From CALFMR01 sp035550595 (lineage in GTDB: Bacteria > Acidobacteriota > Vicinamibacteria > Vicinamibacterales > SCN-69-37): a DNA stretch of 59,859 bases. This document shows, piece after piece, positions 32,420 through 41,347 of the stretch. A model generated the notes under the pieces. It was not told the DNA's origin. It worked only from the letters and a program-made list of their open reading frames with translations, and ran no database searches. How positions within the stretch are numbered: position 1 is the stretch's first letter; every line of letters starts with the position of its first letter. The stretch spans positions 1-59,859 of the forward strand of contig DASZOV010000095.1 of the NCBI GenBank assembly GCA_035550595.1, written 5' to 3'. Made by a program: the position numbers and the translations under genes.

Positions 32420-35400
32420 ATGATGCCTCGTCGTCTGCTGCTGTCAGCCGTCCTCGTTGCCGCGATCGGCGTGGCGTCGCCGGTCATGGCCGCGTCCGTG
32501 TACACGACGCGACCCGATGATCCCGGCGCCGTGTATCTGACCGCGCAAGACTTCGGCGTGAAGAACGACGGCACGGCCGACGCGAGCGCCGCGATCCAGG
32601 CCGCGCTCGACAAGGCCGCGACGACGGCGGCGAACATCGTCTTCGTGCCGTCCGGACGCTATCGCATCACGCGCACGCTGTACCTGTGGCGCGGCGTTCG
32701 CATCATCGGCTACGGCGCGACGCGGCCCGTCTTCTTCCTGCCGCCGAACACGCCCGGCTATCAGCAAGGCATCGGCCTGATGGTGATGTTCACCGGCGGA
32801 GCGCCAGCCGGGGCGGGTCGGGGCGGACCAGCGATCGGGGCCGGGCGTGGCGGCGCCGCGCGAGCCGGTGGTGCGGGACCGGCCGGTCGCGGCGGTCGAG
32901 GTGGACGGGCCGGCGCCTTCGCGCCATTCCGCGTGCCGTTTCCGCCGCCGGGCACGGTGCCGCCGAACCCGAACATCCCGGACGCGAATCCCGGCACGTT
33001 CTATCCGGCGATGAGCAACATCGACTTCGAGATCGGCGACGGCAATCCGGCGGCGATCGCGATCCGCTTCCACGCCGCGCAGCACGCGTTTCTCACGCAC
33101 ATGGACTTCCACGTCGGCTCCGGCCTCGCGGCGCTGACCGAAGTGGGCAACGAAGCCGAAGACCTGCACATCGAGGGCGGACGCTACGGGATCATCACCG
33201 ACAACACGTCGCCTTATTGGCAGTTCACGCTCATCGACTCGGTCATCGAAGGCCAGCGCGACGCGGCGATCCGCGAACACCTCGCGCAGCTCACGCTCAT
33301 CCGCGACACGCTCCGCAACGTGCCGGTCGGCATCGACATCGACCCGCACTACTCCGACGAGCTGTGGGTGAAGGACAGCCGCTTCGAGCACGTGTCGCGC
33401 GCGGGCATCATCATCAGCAACGAGTACAACCCACAGACGGAAATCGGCGTCGAGAACGCGGTGTGCGACGACGTCCCGGTGTTCGCCGAGTTCAGGGAGA
33501 GCGGGAAGAAGCAGTCAGCGCCCGGCGCCATCTATCGCGTGTCGACCTTCAATTACGGACTGTTCATTCCTGGCCTGGGCACGATGGGGCACTTCGACAC
33601 GACCTACCAGTCCGAACGGCTGAACGCGATGCCGACGCCGCTGCCCGCGGCGATTCGCGCGCTGCCGCCGACGACCCAGTGGGTCAACGTCCATACGCTC
33701 GGCGTGAAGGGCGACGGACAGACCGATGACACGGCCGCGATCAAGCAGGCCGTCGCATCACACCGCGTCCTGTATTTCCCGAGCGGCTTGTACGTCGTGC
33801 GCGACACCATTGCGCTGAAGCCGGACACGGTGATCATCGCGCTGCACCCGGGCACGACGCAGTTCGATCTGCCCGACAACACGCCGGGCTTCCAGGGCGT
33901 CGGCACGCCGAAACCCGTTGTCGAAACGCCGCACGGCGGGACGAACATCGTCAGCGGCCTCGGCATCTACACGGGCGGCGTCAACCCGCGCGCGCTGTGC
34001 ATCCTCTGGATGTCCGGCGAGTCGTCGCTGATGGACGATCTGCAGATCATGGGTGGCGGCGGCACGAACATCCCGGCGGCCGTGCGCGCGGCGCTCTATC
34101 CGCCGACGCGTGGCGGCGGCGCTCCCGGCGGCGGAGCTGGCCGCTGGGGCTCGCAGTACCCGAGCATCTGGATCACGCACGGCGGGGGCGGCACGTTCGC
34201 CAACGTCTGGTCGCCCGGCACGAACGCGCAGGGCGGCTTCTACGTCTCGGACACGACGACGCCGGGACACGTGTACGAGTTGTCGAACGAGCATCATCTC
34301 TTCAACGAGATCAAGCTCGACCACGTCGAGAACTGGGACATCAACGCACCGCAGACCGAAGAGGAAGCCGCGACGAGCCCGGAGTCCGTGTCGCTCGAGA
34401 TCGCGTGGTCGAAGCACATCACGATCGCCAACTACAAGGGCTATCGCGTGACGCGCAGCCACGCGCCGTTTCCGGCCGCCGTCCGCATCTACAACTCGTC
34501 GGACATCCACTTCCGCAACGCGCACGTCAACGCCGAGAGCGGCTACGGCACCTGCGACGAGAACGGCTGCGGCACGTTCCTTCGCGTGAGCAAGTTCCCG
34601 TACGAGAACGCGGTCCAGGACATGACGCACCATCTCGAGGTGCGCGAGCGCGACTTCGCGGTGCTCGACATCCCGGCCGAACCGGCCGCGCCCGTGCCCG
34701 GCGACGCGTCGGCCGTGCTCGCGCCCGGCGCAAACGTGCAGAAGCTCGAAGATGGCTTTTATACGATTTCCGGGGCGGCCGTCGATGCGGCGGGCACGCT
34801 CTACTTCGTCGATCATCACCAGCAGCGGATCTTCTCGTGGTCCAAGGCCGATGGCTTGAACATCGTGCGGCACGATCCGCTCGATCCGGTGAACCTCGCG
34901 GTCACGAAGGCCGGCGATCTGCTCGTGCAGTCGTCGGACGGGCCGGAGGGCACGGTGTATGTCTTCCGTCCTGGATCGCCGGCTGACGAGATCACGGTCC
35001 TGCAGCCGCAGGCAAGCGCGCCGCACGAAGGCGCGGCCGTCGTCGTGCCCGTCAACATCTGGGACAACGGCGAATTCGCCAATCAACTCGACCTGAAGAC
35101 CTACGAATACACGACGCTCGCGGAGATGTTCGCGAAGGACGTGTCGTCACCCAAGGCGAAGGAATACGTGTCGCCCGACGGCAGCGTGTTCCTGCCGGCG
35201 GGACGCGTCTTCCGCCAAGGCCCCGACGATTCCTATCCCGGCATGGATCCGACGGGCTGGCGCTGGTCGAACAACCTCGACGCGTACGGGTTCCTGACGG
35301 CGAAACCCGGCCAGACGGTGTACGTGGCGAGCGACTCGGAGAATCGTACGTACCGAGCGACGGTGCGTCCCGACGGGACGCTCGGCGATCTCCATCCGTT

Positions 35401-35641
35401 CGCCGAACGCGGCGGCGAGAGCGTGGCCGTCGACCGCGCAGGCAACGTCTACGTCGCGAACGGACAGATCTTCGTTTACGACTCGAACGGCAAAGTCATC
35501 GGCCAGATCGACGTGCCAGAACGGCCGATCCAACTGCTCTTCGGCGGCGCCGATCGCGGCACGCTCTTCATCCTCGGCCACCACACGCTCTACGCCGTGC
35601 AGACGCGCGTGCCGGGCGAGGCGGGCGCGTGGAACCGCTAG
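32420..35641 (+). CDS. Large secreted beta-helix (pectate-lyase-3-like) protein with C-terminal propeller-like domain
   Basis: The 1073-residue exported protein has a signal peptide ending near VMAAS. It carries two pectate_lyase_3-type right-handed beta-helix starts, FGVKNDGTADASAAIQAAL (residue 45 on) and LGVKGDGQTDDTAAIKQAV (residue 427 on), the duplicated form known from GH55-like glucanases. A Gly/Ala/Arg-rich insertion lies at about 130-170, and a second Gly-rich loop at about 565-575. The last 300 residues resemble an NHL/SMP-30-like propeller (TLYFVDHHQQRIFSWSKADG, GNVYVANGQIFVYDSNGKVI). It probably binds or degrades an extracellular polysaccharide. The exact linkage is not evident. 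Confidence 0.82.
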   Translation: MMPRRLLLSAVLVAAIGVASPVMAASVYTTRPDDPGAVYLTAQDFGVKNDGTADASAAIQAALDKAATTAANIVFVPSGRYRITRTLYLWRGVRIIGYGATRPVFFLPPNTPGYQQGIGLMVMFTGGAPAGAGRGGPAIGAGRGGAARAGGAGPAGRGGRGGRAGAFAPFRVPFPPPGTVPPNPNIPDANPGTFYPAMSNIDFEIGDGNPAAIAIRFHAAQHAFLTHMDFHVGSGLAALTEVGNEAEDLHIEGGRYGIITDNTSPYWQFTLIDSVIEGQRDAAIREHLAQLTLIRDTLRNVPVGIDIDPHYSDELWVKDSRFEHVSRAGIIISNEYNPQTEIGVENAVCDDVPVFAEFRESGKKQSAPGAIYRVSTFNYGLFIPGLGTMGHFDTTYQSERLNAMPTPLPAAIRALPPTTQWVNVHTLGVKGDGQTDDTAAIKQAVASHRVLYFPSGLYVVRDTIALKPDTVIIALHPGTTQFDLPDNTPGFQGVGTPKPVVETPHGGTNIVSGLGIYTGGVNPRALCILWMSGESSLMDDLQIMGGGGTNIPAAVRAALYPPTRGGGAPGGGAGRWGSQYPSIWITHGGGGTFANVWSPGTNAQGGFYVSDTTTPGHVYELSNEHHLFNEIKLDHVENWDINAPQTEEEAATSPESVSLEIAWSKHITIANYKGYRVTRSHAPFPAAVRIYNSSDIHFRNAHVNAESGYGTCDENGCGTFLRVSKFPYENAVQDMTHHLEVRERDFAVLDIPAEPAAPVPGDASAVLAPGANVQKLEDGFYTISGAAVDAAGTLYFVDHHQQRIFSWSKADGLNIVRHDPLDPVNLAVTKAGDLLVQSSDGPEGTVYVFRPGSPADEITVLQPQASAPHEGAAVVVPVNIWDNGEFANQLDLKTYEYTTLAEMFAKDVSSPKAKEYVSPDGSVFLPAGRVFRQGPDDSYPGMDPTGWRWSNNLDAYGFLTAKPGQTVYVASDSENRTYRATVRPDGTLGDLHPFAERGGESVAVDRAGNVYVANGQIFVYDSNGKVIGQIDVPERPIQLLFGGADRGTLFILGHHTLYAVQTRVPGEAGAWNR

Positions 35642-35651
35642 GCGCCGCGGC

Positions 35652-35846
35652 CTACTTACGGCCCTCGACTTCCCGCTCGGCGTCCTTGCGGCGCTTGTCT
35701 TCGTCTTCGGCGCTTTCGCCGAGCGACGTCGTCTCGCCGCCACGCTCGATGCCGAGGACGTCGCCGGGTTGCGCGCGTTCGCGATCGGGATCAGGCCAGT
35801 TGCTGGAGGCTGGCGAGGCGGCGGGCTTGATGGGTTGATCCGGCAT
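35652..35846 (-). CDS. Small charged hypothetical protein
   Basis: The 64-residue protein, with no membrane segment, reads MPDQPIKPAASPASSNWPDP at the start and ends with SAEDEDKRRKDAEREVEGRK. AAGGAG precedes the ATG at 5-nt spacing, which supports translation. It is probably disordered. It lies on the minus strand after the DNA glycosylase gene's upstream partner genes run the same way. No function is suggested. Confidence 0.6.
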   Translation of the reverse strand: MPDQPIKPAASPASSNWPDPDRERAQPGDVLGIERGGETTSLGESAEDEDKRRKDAEREVEGRK

Positions 35847-35897
35847 GAGAGCTCCTTGTGACCAAAGGGGGAGGCGCCATCATGTCACGAAAGCGGC

Positions 35898-36521
35898 TCA
35901 TCGGCGCGAACGTGATGACCGGGGATCGACCTTCCCGCGTCTGAAGCACGTCGTCTGATGATCGTTCACGATGCCGACGGCCTGCATCCAGGCATAGACG
36001 ATCGTCGGACCGACGAACTTGAAGCCCCGCTGTTTCAGCTCGCGTGAGACGCGCACGGAGAGCGGCGTCTCGCTCGGCACGTGGCGGCCGTTGCCGCGGA
36101 CGACGCGATCGTCCGTGAACGCCCAGGCCCAGGCGGCAAAGTCCTCGCCGCGATCCCGCATCGCGCAGAAGATCCGCGCGCCGGTAATCGTCGCCTCGAT
36201 CTTCGCGCGCACGCGAATGATGGTCGGATCCTGGACAAGGCGATCGACGTCGCGCGGCGTGAAGCGCGCGACGCGGTCAGGATCGAACCCGGCGAATGCG
36301 CGACGGAACCCGTCACGCTTGCGCAGGACGATCGCCCACGAGAGCCCGGCTTGGAATCCCTCGAGCATCAGCGTCTCCCACAACATCCGGGGATCTCGCT
36401 CGGGAACGCCCCACTCGTCGTCGTGGTACGCGCACATCAACGGATCGCCGCCGGCCCACATACAACGAACGCGCGACCGAACGGTCCGAGGTCGTGCGGT
36501 TCGATCGCGATTAGTCGTCAT
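35898..36521 (-). CDS. tag: DNA-3-methyladenine glycosylase I
   Basis: The protein has about 207 residues if it starts at the ATG at 36521; a start nearer RCMWAGGDPLMCAYHDDEWG would match the family length better. The family pattern is clear: HDDEWGVPERDPRMLWETLM, EGFQAGLSWAIVLRKRDGFR, and near the end FKFVGPTIVYAWMQAVGIVN DH. The glycosylase removes 3-methyladenine from alkylated DNA. Zinc-ligand Cys and His residues are placed at the N- and C-termini as in E. coli Tag. The gene overlaps the upstream deaminase gene by 11 bp. Confidence 0.92.
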   Translation of the reverse strand: MTTNRDRTARPRTVRSRVRCMWAGGDPLMCAYHDDEWGVPERDPRMLWETLMLEGFQAGLSWAIVLRKRDGFRRAFAGFDPDRVARFTPRDVDRLVQDPTIIRVRAKIEATITGARIFCAMRDRGEDFAAWAWAFTDDRVVRGNGRHVPSETPLSVRVSRELKQRGFKFVGPTIVYAWMQAVGIVNDHQTTCFRRGKVDPRSSRSRR

Positions 36522-36984
36522 AGGTCGATTCCCGGCGTTGCCGGTACTCCAGAGCCGCTCGGCATTCGTCGGCCAGCACGCCGGCCACGACGACCGGCGG
36601 CGGATTCGCGCCAAAGGCCGGATCGGTCAGCACGCGATAGGCCGATGTCGCGCCGCCCGCCTCGCCCGCCGGCACGCCATAGACGACGAGCCCGAGCCGC
36701 GTGCGGCGGATCGCATACGCGCAGAGCACGCACGGCTCGACCGTCGTCACGAGTATGCCGCTGTCGAGATCGAGCGATCCACGGTGCTGGCACGCGGCAC
36801 GAATGGCCATGACCTCGGCGTGCGCGCTCGGGTCGAGGAGCCGGCGCACGCGCTCCTCGCCTTCGCCGATGACGTCGCCCTGCCACACGACGAGCGCGCC
36901 AACGGCTGTTTCGCCCGCGGCCGAGGCGCGCCGGGCCAGCGCGACCGTGCGGCGCATCAGATCCTCGTAGTCCACGCTCGACAC
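36511..36984 (-). CDS. Nucleoside/tRNA deaminase-fold zinc hydrolase
   Basis: The 157-residue protein has the cytidine-deaminase-like zinc site HAE (55-57) and PCVLC (84-88), with exactly the spacing seen in the TadA-like protein at 55.4 kb. It lacks the TadA-type C-terminal RFF helix and the N-terminal MREAL start. It is therefore more likely a guanine- or nucleoside-deaminase-like paralogue. It overlaps the Tag gene, suggesting a nucleobase-damage theme. Confidence 0.85.
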   Translation of the reverse strand: MSSVDYEDLMRRTVALARRASAAGETAVGALVVWQGDVIGEGEERVRRLLDPSAHAEVMAIRAACQHRGSLDLDSGILVTTVEPCVLCAYAIRRTRLGLVVYGVPAGEAGGATSAYRVLTDPAFGANPPPVVVAGVLADECRAALEYRQRRESTYDD

Positions 36985-37029
36985 CTTCCTGTACTATCGC
37001 ACCGCAATGGACACGGGACGTTTCGCGGC

Positions 37030-38634
37030 GTGACGCGACGAGCGATTGGACACTGGGCGCCGGTGATCCTCCTGGCCGCGTTGTTGGGCACGGGATGCGG
37101 ATTCCAGCGGCAGATCGAGCGCGGTCTCAATCGACCGGATCAATGGCTGACCTACTCCGGTGACTACACCGGCCGCCGACACAGTCCGCTCACCGGCATC
37201 ACGCGCGTCAACGTGCCGGCGCTGCGGGAAGCGTGGACGTTCTCGGTCGGCGACCTGGCGCCGCTCGAAGCGACGCCCCTCCTGTACGAGAACACGTTGT
37301 ACTTCACGGCGGCGTTGAACGTCGCGTTCGCGATCGACGCGCGCACCGGCCGTCAGATCTGGCGCTACGACCGCCAGCTTCCCGACGCGCTGAATCTCTG
37401 CTGCAACGCGTCGAATCGGGGCCTTGCCATCCGCGGCGATCGGCTGTTCATGGAAACGCTCGACGCGCATCTCATCGCGCTCGACCGTCACACGGGCGCG
37501 GTCGTGTTCGACGTGCCCCTGGCGGACGTCGCCGACGGCTACTCCGGCAACACCGCGCCGCTCGTCGTCGGCGATCTCGTCATCGCGGGTATCTCGGGCG
37601 GCGAGTTCATGGCGCGCGGGTTCATCGATGCCTACGACGCGGACACGGGCGAGCGGCGGTGGCGCTTCTGGACCGTGCCCGAATCCGGCCAGCGCGGCGG
37701 CAACACCTGGCCGCGCGGCAACGCCGTGCGCGCGGGCGGACCGACGTGGCTGACGGGCACGTACGATCCGGCGCTCCACCTCATCTACTGGGGCGTCGGC
37801 AATCCCAGTCCTCCACTCGACGGATCGGGCCGCGCCGGCGACAACCTCTTCACGAACGCGATCATTGCGCTCGACGCCACGACGGGCACGCTCCGCTGGT
37901 TCTATCAGTTCTCGCCGCACGATACGCACGACTGGGACTCGAACCAGATCCCCGTCCTGGCCGACCTGACGATCGGCGGACGCCTCCGTCACGTCGTGAT
38001 GCTCGCCAACCGCAACGGCTTCTTCTACGTGCTCGATCGCGCGACGGGCGAGCGTCTCGTCGCCAAGCCGTTTGTCCACACGACCTGGGCCACTGACGTC
38101 GACGCGGAAGGCCGGCCCATTCCTCTTCCGCTTCCGGCGACGCCCGACGGTGGCACGCTCGTCTGTCCAGACGACGCCGGAGGGACGAACTTCATGTCGC
38201 CGTCGTTCGATCCGGAGCGCAGGCTGTTCTTCGTCACCGCGCGTGAGGGCTGCGGCGTGTTCTACACGAATCCCGTCGGCACGGTCACCCGAGGTGCACG
38301 GACAATGGGTGGCATCGCCGCCGGCTCGGACGAGCCGCACTACGGCGCACTGCGCGCCATCGATGCGCGGACCGGCAAGATGCGGTGGCAAGTGCGGTAC
38401 GCGAATCCTGGGTGGACCGGCGTGCTGTCGACGGCTGGCGGACTCGTGTTCACGAGCGACGACCGCGACCGGTTCATGGCGATCGACGCGGACAATGGCC
38501 GCGTGCTGTGGGACGCGCACGTCGGCGAGAACATCCATGCGTCGCCGATGACCTACGCGATCGACGGCCGCCAGTACGTGATCCTGCCCTCGTTCACGAA
38601 ACTGATGGCGTTCGCGCTGCCGGCCGCGCGCTGA
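37030..38634 (+). CDS. PQQ-dependent dehydrogenase (quinoprotein), exported
   Basis: The 534-residue protein starts at GTG 37030 and has a lipoprotein-like signal ending LLGTGCGFQ. The eight-blade quinoprotein fold is visible in repeated tryptophan-docking units (IDARTGRQIWRYDR, YDADTGERRWRF, LDATTGTLRWFYQ, IDARTGKMRWQV, IDADNGRVLWDA). The adjacent-cysteine pair Cys124-Cys125 (LNLCCNASNRG) is the vicinal disulfide that faces PQQ in methanol and alcohol dehydrogenases. DWDSNQIPVL is also typical. It should oxidise an alcohol or sugar in the periplasm and pass electrons to the respiratory chain. No pqq synthesis genes are in the window. It diverges from the deaminase gene. Confidence 0.9.
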   Translation: MTRRAIGHWAPVILLAALLGTGCGFQRQIERGLNRPDQWLTYSGDYTGRRHSPLTGITRVNVPALREAWTFSVGDLAPLEATPLLYENTLYFTAALNVAFAIDARTGRQIWRYDRQLPDALNLCCNASNRGLAIRGDRLFMETLDAHLIALDRHTGAVVFDVPLADVADGYSGNTAPLVVGDLVIAGISGGEFMARGFIDAYDADTGERRWRFWTVPESGQRGGNTWPRGNAVRAGGPTWLTGTYDPALHLIYWGVGNPSPPLDGSGRAGDNLFTNAIIALDATTGTLRWFYQFSPHDTHDWDSNQIPVLADLTIGGRLRHVVMLANRNGFFYVLDRATGERLVAKPFVHTTWATDVDAEGRPIPLPLPATPDGGTLVCPDDAGGTNFMSPSFDPERRLFFVTAREGCGVFYTNPVGTVTRGARTMGGIAAGSDEPHYGALRAIDARTGKMRWQVRYANPGWTGVLSTAGGLVFTSDDRDRFMAIDADNGRVLWDAHVGENIHASPMTYAIDGRQYVILPSFTKLMAFALPAAR

Positions 38635-38714
38635 CATTCCGGCGACGACTTGCCACGCCGTCGTGCGACGTCCCGCGGTTGACGCGGAGCACGAGCGCCC
38701 GGCACGATGCGGAC

Positions 38715-39707
38715 ATGATCGTTTCCATTCTCGAGCTCGGACGCGTGCGACAGGGCGGCGATCGACGTGCGGCACTCGACGAAGCTGTGGTGCTCGCACA
38801 ACACGCCGAGCGGTGGGGGTACCACCGCTTCTGGGTCGCTGAGCACCACAACTTCCCCACGGTCACGACGGCCGCCACGCCGGTCGTCATCGCGCACATC
38901 GCCGGGGCCACGCGGACGATCCGCGTCGGCGCGGGCGGCGTCATGCTGCCGAACCATTCGCCGTACGTGATTGCCGAGCAGTTCGGCACGCTCGAGACGC
39001 TGTTCCCCGGACGCATCGATCTCGGCCTCGGCCGCGCGCCGGGGACGGATCCCGCTGCAGCCGCTGCGCTCGGGCGCGATCCGGCTGCGGCCGAGCGATT
39101 TCCGCAGGACGTCGTGGCCCTGCAGGGCTACCTCGGGCCGGTGCGGCCAGGACAGCGTGTCGAAGCGGTTCCCGGCTCGGGCACGGAGGTGCCGCTGTGG
39201 ATTCTGGGATCGAGCCTCTTCGGCGCGGAACTGGCGGCGCACCTCGGGCTGCCGTTCGGCTTCGCCTCGCACTTCGCGCCGGCCGCCCTCGACGCGGCGC
39301 TCGCCCTGTATCGCGATCGGTTCCGGCCGTCGCGGCAACTGGCCGCGCCCTATGCGCTCGCCGGCATCAACATCGTGGCCGCCGGCAGCGACGAGGAGGC
39401 GCGGCACCTGGCGACGTCACAGCAGATGTCGTTCGCCGATCTCGCGCGGGGCGCCCGTCGAGTGCTCCAACCGCCAATCGACGACATCGATCAGTACTGG
39501 TCGCCGCCCGAGAAGGCGCGGGCATCCGAGATGCTTGCGTGCAGCGTCATTGGAGACGCCGCGACCGTGCGACGAGGCATCGAGGCTTTCCTCGAGCGCA
39601 CACGCGCCGACGAGCTGATGGTCGTGTCCGATCTGTTCGACTTCACGAAACGGCTGCGATCGTTCGAGATCATCGCCGAGGCCTGCGACCTCGTCCCGCG
39701 CGCGTAG
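38715..39707 (+). CDS. LLM-class flavin-dependent oxidoreductase (MsnO8-like)
   Basis: The 330-residue protein shows the luciferase-like family pattern: MIVSILELGRVRQGG, FWVAEHHNFPTVTTAATPVV, VGAGGVMLPNHSPYVIAEQF, GLGRAPGTDP and PLWILGSSLFGAELAA. This subgroup (MsnO8-like) is widespread and mostly unassigned. It carries out flavin-dependent oxidation. A family A repeat follows the stop by about 9 bp. Confidence 0.9.
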   Translation: MIVSILELGRVRQGGDRRAALDEAVVLAQHAERWGYHRFWVAEHHNFPTVTTAATPVVIAHIAGATRTIRVGAGGVMLPNHSPYVIAEQFGTLETLFPGRIDLGLGRAPGTDPAAAAALGRDPAAAERFPQDVVALQGYLGPVRPGQRVEAVPGSGTEVPLWILGSSLFGAELAAHLGLPFGFASHFAPAALDAALALYRDRFRPSRQLAAPYALAGINIVAAGSDEEARHLATSQQMSFADLARGARRVLQPPIDDIDQYWSPPEKARASEMLACSVIGDAATVRRGIEAFLERTRADELMVVSDLFDFTKRLRSFEIIAEACDLVPRA

Positions 39708-39715
39708 CATCAGAT

Positions 39716-39782
39716 TAGACGTGCGAAGCCAGAAGTTGGGGAGGCGCCTTCGCGGCGTCAATTCGGCTGTTGAAACGCGCGC
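39716..39782 (+). repeat. Dispersed repeat family A, copy 6
   Basis: The copy reads GTGCGAAGCCAGAAGTTGGG, then GAGGCGCCTTCGCGGCGTC, a GGCGCC/GGCGTC hairpin with one wobble, then CGGCTGTTGAAACGCGC. It sits between the convergent LLM and NmrA-like genes, oriented with the LLM gene. Confidence 0.8.
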
Positions 39783-40631
39783 TCAATACCCAACGGTGAA
39801 GCGTTGGCGGACGTGCGCCGGACGTTCGAGCTCGTCGATCATCGCCATCGCATAGTCCTGCACCGAGACGTGGCTCCGTCCCGTCGCGTCGACGAGGAGC
39901 TGGTCGCCGCCCAGGCGGAACGTGCCGGTCCGCTCGCCCAGTGTCAGCTCGGCGGAGGGCGCGAGAAACGACCAGTCGAGGTTGCGCGTACGGCGCAATT
40001 GCTCCAGCGCCTCGATGGTCGCGAGCGCTCCGGGCCGCACCCAGTCAGGCAGATCCGGATTGTCGATGCCTCGCACGCCGGGCGCGACTTCGAGGCCGCT
40101 CGCGCCGCCCACCCACAAGACGCGCGTCACGCCGGCCTGTTCGATCGCGGCGATGATGGACGTCGTGCCGCGCAGCTGCTCGTCGTGCAGATTCGAATTC
40201 TTCCAACCGGGATTGAACGCGCTGATGACCGCGTCGTGACCTCGCACGAGCGATGCGAGGCGCGCGGGGTCGTTTACGTCGGCGGCCACGCCCGTCACAC
40301 CAGGCCGCGCCACCAGCCGCTCAGGGTGACGAACAATGGCCGTCACTCGATGACCGCGGCGCAAGGCTTCGTTGAGGAGCGCCGACCCGACGAAGCCGGT
40401 CGCGCCGATCAACGCAACCGTCAACTTCCGGCCGCCGCCACGTTCGACGACATCATCGACGCCAATCGCGGTCGCGCCCGGCATGGCGGTTTCATCATCG
40501 GGATTCGGGTCGGAGGACAGCGGATCGCTGGCCGGGAACGTGTCAGCGAGTGTCTCGTCGAGCGCGGCTTCACGGTGCCGTTGTTCGGCGTCAGGTGTGC
40601 GGGAGCGGGATGGACGGTCACGGCGTGCCAT
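39783..40631 (-). CDS. NmrA-like NAD(P)-binding protein with an N-terminal 'TFPASDP' head
   Basis: The 282-residue protein joins a short acidic head (residues about 17-45, ALDETLADTFPASDP) to an atypical-SDR/NmrA Rossmann domain (VALIGATGFVGSALLNEALR, VRHPERL). The head motif is found by itself in small proteins of unknown role in many bacteria. The Rossmann part lacks a clear YxxxK pair, so it may sense NADP(H) rather than catalyse. The start at 40631 keeps the head complete. Confidence 0.8.
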   Translation of the reverse strand: MARRDRPSRSRTPDAEQRHREAALDETLADTFPASDPLSSDPNPDDETAMPGATAIGVDDVVERGGGRKLTVALIGATGFVGSALLNEALRRGHRVTAIVRHPERLVARPGVTGVAADVNDPARLASLVRGHDAVISAFNPGWKNSNLHDEQLRGTTSIIAAIEQAGVTRVLWVGGASGLEVAPGVRGIDNPDLPDWVRPGALATIEALEQLRRTRNLDWSFLAPSAELTLGERTGTFRLGGDQLLVDATGRSHVSVQDYAMAMIDELERPAHVRQRFTVGY

Positions 40632-40694
40632 GGAATACCCTCGGGGACGGAAGGTCATTCCCAGTATCACACCCACGGCAACGGCCCGCACGCC

Positions 40695-41336
40695 TCACGT
40701 CTGCACGCTCGCTGCGAATCCCTGCAGGATCAGTGCGCCCACCGCCGCCCCGGGATCGTCGATGCCGATCGTCTGCTCGCGGAACACGGCCGCCTTGCCG
40801 TGCTGCGACATCATCTGCCGCGCCGCCGCGCGGCCCTGTTCGGCCGCGGCGGCGGCCTCGTCGAGCGCCGCGCGAACATCCGCGCCGCGCGCGGCGGCGG
40901 CTTCGAGCGCCGTCGCGGCCGGATCGAGCGCGTCGACGACGGTTTTGTTGCCGAGCTGGGTCTTGCCTCGTTCCATGATGCCTGCGGTGAACGCGCGAAA
41001 GAACGACGCCAGTCCCGATGTGTCGAGCGCGGCCGCCTCGGCGATCGCCTTGCCGCCGCGCATGAACCCCGTCGCCACGAGCGTGCCCATTGTCGACGGC
41101 GCGGCCTTGGCCATCGCCATACCGGCCTGCATCAGCATTTTGCCGGGCGTGACGGCCGACGCGCTCGCGGCGTAGTCGTCGGCGGCCGCAAAGGCCTTGG
41201 TCATCGTCAGCCCGAGATCGCCATCACCAATCGCCTGATCGAGCGCGACGAGTCGATCGCGGTGTTCGTCCATCAGCAGCCGGACGGCGTGTACCGCCCC
41301 CGCGGCGCCCTGCAGATCCAGCACGTCCATACTCAT
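40695..41336 (-). CDS. dhaL: DhaL-like ADP/ATP-binding subunit of a dihydroxyacetone-type kinase
   Basis: The 213-residue protein is all-helical. The nucleotide-binding Asp residues lie in DQAIGDGDLGLTM (E. coli DhaL has GDGDHG) and GTLVATGFMRGG. The C-terminal RSxxH-like region reads QHGKAAVFREQTIGIDDPGA. With the DhaK-like gene just upstream it should phosphorylate a short ketose using ATP. The operon with an RbsABC-type transporter suggests a tetrose or branched-ketose substrate rather than glycerol-derived dihydroxyacetone. Confidence 0.88.
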   Translation of the reverse strand: MSMDVLDLQGAAGAVHAVRLLMDEHRDRLVALDQAIGDGDLGLTMTKAFAAADDYAASASAVTPGKMLMQAGMAMAKAAPSTMGTLVATGFMRGGKAIAEAAALDTSGLASFFRAFTAGIMERGKTQLGNKTVVDALDPAATALEAAAARGADVRAALDEAAAAAEQGRAAARQMMSQHGKAAVFREQTIGIDDPGAAVGALILQGFAASVQT

Positions 41337-41347
41337 GGTCACGGCCC

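Noticed and set aside
37030..38634. Link between the PqqD-domain proteins and PQQ synthesis for this dehydrogenase
   Set aside because: PqqD-like domains are widespread outside PQQ synthesis, no pqqA/B/C/E genes are in the window, and the repeat-tailed proteins are exported.
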